From contig JADNYV010000717.1 of the NCBI GenBank assembly GCA_015501055.1, positions 1-17,458 of the forward strand: a stretch of 17,458 nucleotides of DNA. The letters are read 5' to 3'. This document shows, in pieces, positions 1 through 9,100 of the stretch; position 1 is the stretch's first letter; each line of letters begins with the position of its first letter. Both the position numbers and the translations under genes were made by a program. The notes beneath the pieces were generated by a model. It ran no database searches. It was not told the origin of the DNA and saw only the letters and a program-made list of their open reading frames with translations. The DNA comes from Mucidula mucida (taxonomy: Eukaryota; Basidiomycota; Agaricomycetes; Agaricales; Physalacriaceae).

Positions 1-136
1 GTGATTGTGGACAGTGAGTGAGCGTCGACGATCCGAGAGAATCCACGGGCACGTGCTAAACTCTCCAACCACCATCGTTGACGATGACGCTTGTTCTGAC
101 GCGTGCATCCTACGTCAGGCTAAGACTTGGCTTGGC

Positions 137-144
137 TATATAAA
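137..144 (+). promoter_or_regulatory. TATA box of the small mitochondrial-type gene
   Basis: TATATAAA lies 53 bp upstream of the ATG at 190. It is a full match to a core TATA element at a sensible distance for a short 5' leader. The gene downstream is compact, which fits a TATA-driven, possibly stress-responsive promoter; the responsiveness is inference. Confidence 0.6.
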
Positions 145-189
145 GGCGATGTTCACCTCCAAAGGCTTATTACCTTTTCTCCCACAACC

Positions 190-656
190 ATGCACAGAAT
201 CGCTCTACAGGCTGCTCGGCGTCCCGCCGCCTTCAGGTCTCTTCACACAACCCCCGTCGCACGCAAGACTGTAACGGAGAAGGTGTCAGAGGTGGCCGAC
301 TCGGTACGCCACGCCGCGCTCATCATGATTGCTTCCACTAACGCGACATAGGTCAACAAGAAGTTGGGTAAAGGCCTCGCTTCGGCTCTCGAGTCTGGCG
401 AGCAAGCTTCGAAAGCCACGAAGGAAACTATAGGTTTGCGGCTCGATATTATCTAGGCCTTCGCTCACGTTGCCATTCAGGATCGACGGCTGAGACTGCA
501 AAGCAGAAGAGCAAAGATACTGCGAATGTGGCAGGACAGAAGATGAATCAGGTTGGTTTTCTTTCTGACTTGCCTTCACATCGCTCATGCGCGCTTCAGG
601 CTGAATCAGGGGCTCAGGAGGCGAAGCAGGATATCGAGAAGGAAGTTCGCAAATAG
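190..656 (+). CDS. Small LEA-like protein with mitochondrial presequence (107 aa, 4 exons)
   Basis: Exons 190-303, 352-433, 481-551 and 600-656 join in frame to 107 residues; the three introns are 47-48 nt with GT/AG ends. The first 25 or so residues are rich in Arg, Ala and Ser with no acidic residue and include the RSLHTTPVARK segment, typical of a cleaved mitochondrial presequence. The rest is Lys/Glu/Ala/Gln-rich, hydrophilic and free of long hydrophobic stretches. It predicts amphipathic helix with repeating A-x-x-K/E patterns, as in late-embryogenesis-abundant (LEA) type proteins. No enzymatic motif is visible. The start is the first ATG after the TATA box. Family assignment rests on composition only. 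A matrix stress-protectant role is a guess. Confidence 0.75.
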
Positions 657-944
657 AAATGAGCATACATTGCAAGGTGTATTTGTATCGGCGCATTGTC
701 ATCCCATTTGAATCCATAAGAATGCATTTACTCTATCGCTTGTAAAGCCAACCCCAAGTGCACATAACCTCCTTTTCTGACTGTATTACCCGTAAGGTGG
801 CGCAGTAAATCCTAGTTGCGGTATCGATATGGTATTGAAAGCATCAGTTGGGGAATCAATACTGATTTAGGTGGCGGCGCTGCGCTTCAGGCGACGGGCA
901 GCTATTTCGACGTAATCCATTAAAACCTTTCCTTTGTTGTCAAC

Positions 945-950
945 AAAAAA
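945..950 (-). terminator. RNA polymerase III terminator of tRNA-Arg
   Basis: Six consecutive A on the plus strand read as TTTTTT on the minus strand, 3 bp beyond the tRNA 3' end. This is a standard Pol III stop. Confidence 0.8.
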
Positions 951-953
951 CTA

Positions 954-1033
954 TGACCACCGCAGGGGTCGAACCTGCAATCTCCTGATTACCTGTCTCG
1001 TAGTCAGACGCGATGCCATTTCGCCAGGCGGCC
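954..1033 (-). tRNA. tRNA-Arg(ACG) with 8-nt intron
   Basis: On the minus strand a full cloverleaf folds: acceptor GGCCGCC with GGTGGTC, D stem GCGA/TCGC with loop AATGGCA, T stem GCAGG/CCTGC with loop TTCGACC, discriminator A. The anticodon arm only pairs (TCTGA with TCAGG) if the loop is 15 nt. That gives the normal 7-nt loop with anticodon ACG after U33 plus an 8-nt intron after position 37. The arm sequence closely resembles known fungal tRNA-Arg(ACG), which reads CGU/CGC after A34-to-inosine editing. Without the intron it is 72 nt. Confidence 0.92.
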
Positions 1034-1725
1034 ATGTACTTGCATGTCCGTTAATGTCAGACTCGACGGTCTGAGGGCGGAACAAGACGGCGCCCAGCCA
1101 CTGCGCTGGCGTTGGGGGCGGCGGGACTAAGGCGGGTGAGCGGCACGGCGCTGCGCCATATCACGTGTATGAAACACCTGTTGATCACAGCAGTTTGTAT
1201 CAGTACGTTATTTCTCGTGTCCTCTCAGCGTCACTCACGCAGGGCACTCGCAGGTCGCAACGGGTTCGTCCCGCCTGCACTATGCGCCACTCTCGATTAC
1301 TTCGATTACTTCCGCCTGGTTATTTCTCACGCGTTACATAGACAAAAGTCTCATCGTATATTTTTTCTTACTATGTCTCCTCATTGTCGTGTTAGGTATG
1401 CTAGTTCGTACTCTCTACTTATATGTCATTGTCGGGGTAGACACCTCAAAATTCGGGTACCCGCCCGTAGTACTTAGTACTCTTTCCATCCCTCAGTAGT
1501 ATAGTGGTGCTTATCCCCAATACTATTCTCAACGACCTTTGGGTTGGTCTTCGGCTACCTCGCGGGATCGATGATTGGATACGGTTTTTGTATCACCCCC
1601 GGAGGTTTTGTCCACAAACCTAAGCCTTAAACTTCACCACCCTTTGGTTTTGATACACCTCCGGTTTACTGCGGTTAGTAACGGTATCAATACGGTATTG
1701 AAACCATCGAGGGTTGGTGGGGAGA

Positions 1726-1864
1726 TTTCGATACCGGCACGTGATTACTGCACGTGCCGGGGCGCCAGCGCTCAGAGAGCCTCGGGGTGGCGGAATTAAG
1801 GCGGGATGAGGCCGGAAGGGCGCTGCGCCACGTCACGTGTTTGAAGCACGTGCCGGTATCGAAA
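1726..1864. repeat. 18-bp perfect inverted repeat enclosing further palindromes
   Basis: TTTCGATACCGGCACGTG at 1726-1743 is perfectly inverted at 1847-1864. The left arm is also half of a second hairpin: CCGGCACGTG (1734-1743) pairs with CACGTGCCGG (1751-1760) across 7 nt. Next to the right arm, GAAACCGTTA and TAACGGTTTC (1861-1881) form a third near-perfect palindrome with a 1-nt centre. Such stacked hairpins fit a small foldback/MITE-like element with about 139 bp between outer ends. Confidence 0.65.
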
Positions 1865-1990
1865 CCGTTACTAACGGTTTCAAAACCTGAGCCTCCTGGG
1901 GGGCTGGCATCGATACCGTTAGTAACACCCCCGGGAGGTTTACTGCGCCACCCTAGCGCCACCCTATCCTGCTTGGGTCCTAGGAAGATG

Positions 1991-2000
1991 AAAAATAAAA
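1991..2000 (-). terminator. RNA polymerase III terminator of tRNA-Lys
   Basis: The plus strand AAAAATAAAA reads TTTTATTTTT on the minus strand, starting 5 bp past the tRNA 3' end. It is two T runs in a row, a usual Pol III stop with backup. Confidence 0.75.
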
Positions 2001-2005
2001 CATAT

Positions 2006-2096
2006 AGCCCACCGCGAGGGTCGAACTCGCAGCCTTCAGATCGCCTAGCCATGGTCCATAAGAGTCTGACGCTCTATCCGATTGAGCTAGGCGGGC
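2006..2096 (-). tRNA. tRNA-Lys(CTT) with 17-nt intron
   Basis: The minus strand folds as acceptor GCCCGCC with GGTGGGC, D stem GCTC/GAGC, anticodon stem TCAGA/TCTGA, T stem GCGAG/CTCGC with loop TTCGACC, discriminator T. The anticodon loop begins CTCTTA, giving U33 and anticodon CTT, which reads AAG. The loop is 24 nt, so about 17 nt after position 37 is an intron, the canonical place for nuclear tRNA introns. Without it the tRNA is 74 nt. The 5' half closely matches known eukaryotic tRNA-Lys(CTT). Confidence 0.93.
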
Positions 2097-2196
2097 TGTG
2101 TGACCTTTGTAGCCAAATAAACATACAACCGGAAGGCTGAGTACAAGATTCTTCTTTTACTGCCTGACTGCTGCTTGATTCTCCCTACTCTCCTTC

Positions 2197-3284
2197 ATGT
2201 ACGCAATACGGAGAAGCCCACACGTTGTTCGTTTGGCATTTCGCCATTCAGGGCATCTTGGGAAGCGATTCCACTCATATGAAACCGCGTACGCTGAGAA
2301 AATACGGCAACGATCATTACAGTAACTCTAATTTGCTGTCAGAACAAAGTGGAAACTCATCCAATACTACACAGAACCGGTCTCAGTGTCGAGGAACTCA
2401 GACTGAAAGCCCGAGAGAAGTTGAAAGAGGAACAGAAGGCAGCAGCGGCATCTCTTCCTTCCTTCAATCCTCCAGAAATCCCTAGCACCGCAGACAAACC
2501 CTCGACGCGTCCGCAAACTCGCAAGGATGGCTCCCCCATCAAGGTGAGCTGACTTTTACTACATAGCTTAACGAGTATTCTTATCAGCTCTTAGCCTCTC
2601 TCAGACATCCTACGCCTGACGCGCGTCGCAACTGCGACACCGGAACAGGTATCGGCGCTATGGACGGCCTACCATGCATCGCGTTCTGAAGGGACTGGCC
2701 GCGGTTATCTCTGTGCTGCCATTCCAGTCAATCTCTACAACAAAATGGCCAAAATCGGCGAAACCCATCCTACTTTCGTTGTGCCATTGCCGCGCCCGGA
2801 TATGGAGGAACCTACGAATCCCGACAAAACGAATCACGAATTCTTCTACATGGAATGGGGCTTCCATCATTCTCCACCAGTACCATCGCCGAATGAGGAC
2901 CCATTCGCCCCTACACCCCAAAACCAAAGCCCTAATCCAAGAGTATCAACAGTGCTCTTTACTCCGTTACAAGAGTACAAGCTGCGCAACTCCTTTGCGA
3001 CGCCCTACCTGATATTAACGCATTACACCGACCTCGTTGAAAGCCATGGCATCGTCCTCCTACGAGGCGAAATAAGTCCGACCGTTGCTGGTGGCAGTAG
3101 TGAAGCACGGTTTATGCTCAGTCAGGAGGACGCCCAACAGCTGGCAATGGCGACCCAAAAGTTTTACCTATGGGGCGAAAAGGATGGTGAAGTAGAGGGC
3201 GAAAGGCTTCTTACAACGTTCCATAGCAAGCCAGAAGAGTTTAGCTGGCAAGACTTATTGAAAGCCTATAACAAGACTATTTAG
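2197..3284 (+). CDS. ATP11: Mitochondrial F1-ATPase assembly factor ATP11 (327 aa, 3 exons)
   Basis: Exons 2197-2321, 2375-2543 and 2595-3284 join without a frame break; the introns are 53 and 51 nt. ATP11 is the matrix chaperone that binds unassembled F1 beta subunit and hands it to the alpha/beta hexamer. Residues 1-30 form a basic presequence. The family's conserved blocks follow: YAEKIRQ near 32-38, GLSVEEL at 44-50, PLSDIL at 99-104 directly after intron 2, the FFYMEWGF block at 181-188, and LTHYTDLVE followed by GIVLLRGE at about 239-257. Length is normal for the family. The ATG at 2197 is the only start giving a presequence in frame with the conserved region; its -3 base is T, so the context is weak. 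The gene is convergent with the kinesin gene. Confidence 0.93.
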
Positions 3285-3352
3285 ACTTGATGATAGACTA
3301 CATGATGATTATACGTGCATATCCTACCATACTTTGAGTCCAGCAACTACCT

Positions 3353-5925
3353 TCATCGTGCTTTCAATGTCATACTCGCCACACCTTCCGCTAATCTCGA
3401 TAGTGTCGAGTAGTCAGTCGCTTTGCCCTTGCGAGAAGGTGACGGTGGTCGAGAGTCGTCCTCGGCGCTTTCATCATCACTCTCGTATTCCTCTTTCCGG
3501 AGGGCAGGTGCAAACGATGGCTTGACGGGGCTTCCCAGAACGCCCGTTTGCACAAGCATGTCGATTTTCTCGTCCATCTTGTTGTTGCTACGATCAACCT
3601 ATGGACTCGTGAGACTCATAATGGAGACTAGAGAAAACGCGTTTACTTCTCTTCTCAATCGCTTCTCATATAGCCGCTCCATCCTTCCCATCTGGCCCTC
3701 CATTTCTTCCATGACTTCAGCTCTGGTTATGGCCTCTGTTTCAGCGCAATGAAGCTCAAGCTCGTAAATCTAACAACAGTAAGATATCTCGCTCAAAAGG
3801 AAGAAGACACCGAACCTGTAGTCGAAGACGGTCTATCTCTTCGAACAACGCGTCAACTAGAGGATTGGCAGGATATTCATCTTCGGCGTCCTCGTCGTCA
3901 TGCGCCTCGTCCACTAAAACAGTGTGTAAGTCGTTGGTGCGCCAAGTAAAGGCGGCGCGCACGTTCCGTGACTTCTATGACTGCCTCTTCGTTCTTGAGT
4001 TCATTCCCTCGTGTGCCAGTGGAAATTGTGACTTTCCGTCGTGGAACAATATCCGGGGGGTTCGATCGTTGAGAAGGTTTCCCTTTCTTATGGCCCGGGA
4101 CGTCCTCTGGCTCATGTGGAACACGCTGCACGGGGGCGGGGGCTGGCGCCACCAGCACCTCACGTGCCAAAGCCGCGAACTTCATGACATGGGAGTTCTC
4201 ATCGTAACCCGTGTCGTATGGGTTGACATTGACTATCATAGCCTGATACAATGTGTTAGGCCGCTGATATACAAGAAGCAAGAAGAGTGTTTTGTTTACC
4301 GCGCGCGCGTCTCCAACAAAATAGTCTTGGAGGATCTCTGTGAGTCTGCTATGACGGAAAGGCACAATAGCGAGTCCTTTCTTCACATCTCGTGTATCAA
4401 CGCGTGAGGCGCCTTCAGGAGACAAACTCATGCCAACTTTCCGCTGGTTGGACCGCAAGGTCTCTAGACACTGGCCGAGCACCATGAGAGAGTTATTGAT
4501 ATTGCCCGCTTCCTTCAGTCTGTCCCCAGTCGCTTGCGTATACTTGGTCCGCTCTGACCCAGCGAGATCAACCAATGTCAGTCTTGCAACCTGTAGTGCA
4601 GAAGGATCCTAAAGCCGATGAGTCTCTATGATCCACGCAGAACAAGGAACGACCCACGTTTCTTTCACCGCGATGTCCGCGAAGGACCTTGATGAAGACC
4701 ATGCCGTGCGATCGAGAACTTGCACTGTTGGCCAACGTACCATATACGCGACGGTGGAGTTGTCCAAGGTTGATCAGAGACTTGGCTTCCGCTGCCGTTT
4801 TGACCAAGTATTGGCGCAGTCCGGATATATACTTGCCCGGTGGTTCATCATCAGAAGGTGGGGATGGTTTCAAAGTCAAGGCTTGTCGCAGGACATGATG
4901 GGGCAATCTAGAACGCTGTGCTTGTACCTTTCCCATACGACTTTCCTGTAGAGAATCGAGCAGATCGTACACCTTATCATTGTAGACCTCGGCATATGAG
5001 ATCCATATGCTGAATTCGTAGTTGTGGTCAACCGTCACCGTAGTCGGGTCTACATGACCACCCGAAAACGCGCTATCAAGCTGTCCAATGACCTCCGTTA
5101 GCAGTGGTTCTGGAGTGGGAGCAGCATTGGCGACGTCTTCGGCAGATGCTTTCTCGACCCCGTGAAGCCGTGTAGGTTTATACTACGACTCAATTGATTC
5201 ACTGTTCAATTGCAGGGTAAAGGACGAACCTTTGGAGCGTTGCTTCGAAGTCCCTCAGTACTGTTAAACAAAACATCTATGGCACGAGGAAGAATGCCTG
5301 CCGTCTGGGGCGCGGCACCACCTTGCATGGTGTAGGTTTTACCGGCATTAGTCGCGCCGTACGCAAAGAGCAAAGCATTTTGTCCATGAAGAACATTCTT
5401 GACAAGAGGAAGTGTGGTTTTTGCGAAGAATTCGGCCTGGCCAGCATCGCTAAACACTCGAGTGAAGGAGTATGTTGCAGGTGGGGCGACAGACGAGGCT
5501 CGACTATAGGTCCGATTGGAGGGATCAGACATTGATACGGTTGTTTCTGAGACACAACGCAGATACGGTGCAGGAGGAGGGTCATCGCTGAGATGTGGCC
5601 GAACTCTAAGGAATGCCTATTTTCTTTCAGAGTGTATTTAGCTAAACATCGTTCATAGACGTACCATGATTGGTTCGATCGTTTCCTCCTCTTGCCTCAC
5701 CACTTTCTTCTTCGGAATTGCATTGGCAGGAGATGGCTTCGCAGCAGATGGTGCTACCTTTTTGGTCGATTTCGCGGCCACTGCAGCTGATGCGGCGGCG
5801 GCTCTGGAGCGCGTGGTTTTGGCAGGGACGGGTGGAGGCGTTAGTGTCGAGGATGTTGATGCTTTCGAGGTCGCTGCTTTGTTACGAGACGCGGCTCGTG
5901 TTGTTGGCATTCCTTTGTCGGCCAT
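3353..5925 (-). CDS. Kinesin motor protein, kinesin-6-like (742 aa, 8 exons)
   Basis: Exons, in transcript order: 5925-5665, 5616-5230, 5182-4658, 4608-4300, 4242-3963, 3913-3816, 3769-3647, 3598-3353. An Ala/Thr/Lys-rich disordered N-terminus (1-86) precedes an N-terminal motor starting AFLRVRP (88-94). Motor signatures are the P-loop GATNAGKT (174-181), switch I NSASSRSH (368-375), switch II DLAGSE (405-410), PFRHSRLT, and NPYDTGYDENSHVMKF (about 501-516). The TN in the P-loop and the long insertion before switch I resemble the KIF20/MKLP (kinesin-6) group, which acts on spindle midzone microtubules and in cytokinesis. After the motor come an acidic stretch, a short coiled coil (about 595-675) and a Ser/Pro/Asp-rich tail. 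Subfamily is inferred from motifs, not from a tree. Confidence 0.92.
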
Positions 5926-6133
5926 GATGGCGGAAGGACACGAGGATTGATAACCACGTGATGCTCGCGTTTGTTCTAATGTCACATCGCGTGATCTGCA
6001 TAACGCTCACCAACAATGCCTTCAACGCTCCTCTCTTCCCACTACGACGGTGTCTATCGCCGGCCTCTACCATCTATTCACGACCTTCTTGTTTCTTGCT
6101 GGCTAGTCTACTATACCCTTTCCCGTTCTCATC
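5926..6133. promoter_or_regulatory. 208-bp divergent promoter of the kinesin and KNL1 genes
   Basis: The two start codons face away from each other across 208 bp, so promoters must be shared or overlapping. TCGCGT occurs at 5965-5970 and again at 5987-5992, start-to-start 22 bp (about two helical turns). On the minus strand both read ACGCGA, the core recognised by the fungal G1/S factor MBF (Mbp1/Swi6 family). CACGTG at 5955-5960 is an E-box-type palindrome. No TATA box is obvious for either gene. Binding is inferred from the motifs, not shown. Confidence 0.55.
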
Positions 6134-9100
6134 ATGGCCGTCATCGACCAACCCAACCGACGCAAATCCATCGCGGTCCCCAGAAGAAACAGCCGGAGCT
6201 CTATAGTATCGCGACCCAGGCGTCGTGCCCACAGTGGTGCTCACAATGATCTCAGCCCTCTGGCACGCTCTCGACTGTCGGTGCGTACCCTAAAGTCTAC
6301 CCCAACTTCGTTGACTGACTTGGCCCAAGGGTCCATTCAAAGGAATCCTGAAATCTGCCTTGAAACCGGCTCCAACCGAGAATGCGCCGTCGGGGTCACA
6401 ATCAGCCTCCCAAGACTCTGCCGAATCTCAATTGCACTCCCAGACGCCCGAGGTCGATGGAGATGCCACACAGTCTATGGAGCTTACAGAGGATTTTCAG
6501 GCTAAGATTCACGATGATTTTACAAGAAAATCGATGGGAAGACGTGTCAGTTTCCATGAACAGGCGTTTGTACGCGTGTTCGCTCGTGCCGATAATACGA
6601 ACAGCACCGGTTCTCCTCAGTCATCTCCCAGTCAACTATCTTCCGACCCTCCCCAGGCTCCAGTTGTAAACGACGAGAATGCGTACTCTCGTGCAGCTCT
6701 TGCTCATCGTCGAAGCTCTGGTCGTCAATCGTTCGGCTCTGATATGGACTTGACAACCATTGGGTCAACCTCCGCCGTTATGGATGAATCGCTCAGTGAC
6801 ATGAGTGCCGACATGAGCGATGACATGGAGATCACAGAGGCCGTAAACAAACGAAGGCGTGTCTCCATGGCCCCGCAGGCAGACGAATCTTGTGAAATTG
6901 CCGATGAATCAATATCATTTTCTGAAGATCTATCTCAGGTCGAGGATGATGATACTGGACCCATGGAGTTTACAGTACCCTTAGCTCAGGCCCTGCGCCC
7001 CGCGAGCGAAGACCCTGTTTGGCTGGAACTTCAGAGGGCTACCCATGCTGGTACATCTTTGGCGTTGGATGATGACATGGACGATGAGGCGCTTCAAACA
7101 CTCGCCTATGACCATGACCAAGCTGCGAAGGATGGACGGGAATCGCTTGGTTTTGGCTTGACAGGCGACGAATCGTTCTCGAGTATGGAAGAGAGTTTCA
7201 CAGGCCCTTCTGACGAGAGTGACAAAACTATAAATCTCAGCCAAGCTTTTGGACGGTCGAGTTTGGGCGGACAAGGTCGGCCAAGTGATGCGGATTCACT
7301 CATGGATGAATCAGAAACCTATGGTCGTATTTTGACCACACCGGCCTCTACCACTCCTGCCTCTGCCGCATCATCATCCTGTACCACATCATCATCCTCT
7401 GCCGCACCATCCTCCTCCACCACGCCTTCATCTACGGCCGCTTCAATCTACCCTGCCACTTTGCTTGCACAAGAGCCTCCTGCTCCTGTCTTTCGCCCGC
7501 CTCCTGCACATCGCTCCGATAATGTATCGCGCGAAGCACCTCCTTCATCTATGTCTAGTGTTTTCTCCAGGCCCAAGTCCGTTTTCATCCCTAAGCAACC
7601 TGGCGCGAAACCGCCTGCGCCTCCTTCCAAATCTAATTCGCCGACTAAGGCGGTCCGATCACCCATAAAGCCACCCGCAAAGCCAGCTCCAAAACAATTT
7701 TCGGCTGCTTTTGCGCCGCCTGTGGCTCGTCCATCACCCAAAAAGCCGTCCAGTACAGGTACAGTACTGAAACGACCACATCCGCAAGACGAGAACGTTA
7801 GTGATGGTCCTAGTCCCCCCAAACGTGTGAACATTGGAAAGGACCACCAGGAGAATGCAGCCAACGTGAACGAAGCTCCAACTTCCACTGCAAGTGGTTC
7901 CAGACCCCTTTCCCCCAGTAAAAGGGCCCCCTTCGAGACTAGCACGAACACGACTACGGACGCTCGTCCTTCTGGTATTCGACGACCCTCTGGATATTTT
8001 GCTCGTCGTCGTAGTATGGCGAATGGCCTCACTGATATTCAAGAAGACCCTACCCCTTCAGCCCCATCGTCGCCAAAGAAGAAAGCTCCTCTGGGCTTGG
8101 GTCGCGCTAGTATGGGGTCTGGTATCACGGACGCGTGGAAAAGGTTCAATAAGGATTCTGATTCGGCTACTACGAAACCGTCTGTCGCAGAACTTGGAGT
8201 CGGTAATACAAGCACGACCATCTCGTCGCCGGCACTGGCCGAGCAACCATTCATTTCCGAAACTCCAGTACCTGCCACAGATCATACCTCTTCTCAGGAT
8301 AATGCGGCGGCTTTTGGTATATTTGAGGGAGTTACCTCCGCGGCAGTTGATCGGGTGGCCGACGCTGAAGCAACCGAGGCCTGGAGGCAAAATGTCGACC
8401 AAGAGGACATTGATGACGAGGATATGGTACGTCTTCCGGGCATATACTCATGATTTCTGTCTGACAACTCTGTAGCCTGTTATATCAATCGAACAATTCT
8501 TCGAACTCACTGGGATCAAGTTCATGGATGACCTGCAGGCTCCCCGACGGTCGATGCATCCTTCTCATCTGCGACAGCCCCGACACCCCGCCGAGATCTC
8601 GTTGGCAGATTATGCTATCACGTTGGCCATTGATATCCCTCAACTGGCGTTATATTCGCGTGTCTCTAGCGACTTGCAAGCATGGATGCAACAAAGCAGA
8701 ATTATATTCGCTGAGGCAGAGGAAGAGGCAGGGAAAATGACGCCTGAGCTTTTTGTCGAGTATTCCCGTGCCGACGAAGAAGGACAAGCTGAACTATTGG
8801 TACGTGACTGAGACCGTTATGTACTGTTTCACTAATTCTGACCATCAAGCACCAACTGAACTTGATCCGCACCAATACCCGCGGACTGGCGAAGTCCGAT
8901 TGGTACGATTGGAAGTTGCAGTGGATTGATGGCCTTCGTGTTACTGCTGAACAGGGCCTAAAAGAGTTGGAAGCTGTAAGAATTATCGCAACATGAGCCT
9001 TCCGCTACTTACAATTGATAACAGGACGCGAAAGTATTGGAAACCCTGTGTTCTCAAGGAAGGGATGTGATTCCTAGTCTCCAAGCAGAGTACGATGCCT

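Larger units (their letters stand above)
796..1952. repeat. Decayed repeat island between two tRNA genes, with short terminal inverted repeats
   Basis: The 14-mer GGTGGCGCAGTAAA at 796-809 recurs inverted at 1939-1952, and bounds about 1.16 kb without a credible gene apart from the tRNA-Arg. Inside are a direct repeat (819-846 against 1682-1709, 24 of 28 identical by eye) and a GC-rich block at about 1110-1180 resembling 1770-1850, both containing the string GCGCTGCGCCA. There are also repeated CCCCCGGAGGTTT-like strings near 1595 and 1927, and many CACGTG palindromes. Small open frames here show no protein character. The best reading is one or more nested non-autonomous elements (MITE- or SINE-like). 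No transposase, reverse transcriptase or clear target-site duplication is visible. Confidence 0.55.

Noticed and set aside
1112..1477. 121-residue open frame between the tRNA genes
   Set aside because: No conserved motif, its 5' end lies in a repeat block, and there is no plausible promoter or splice structure.
2279..2342. Alternative ATP11 start at ATG 2279, or a 21-nt intron at 2322-2342
   Set aside because: The start gives no presequence and the wrong frame, and 21 nt is far too short for an intron. The 2197 start with intron 2322-2374 joins YAEKIRQ to GLSVEEL correctly.
5926..5985. Upstream extension of the kinesin N-terminus
   Set aside because: The extension would begin at GTG, not ATG. 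The first ATG in frame is at 5925.
7448..8032. 194-residue open frame on the minus strand
   Set aside because: It is antisense to the well-supported Pro/Ser-rich part of KNL1. Its Gly-rich composition mirrors that bias, and it has no motif of its own.
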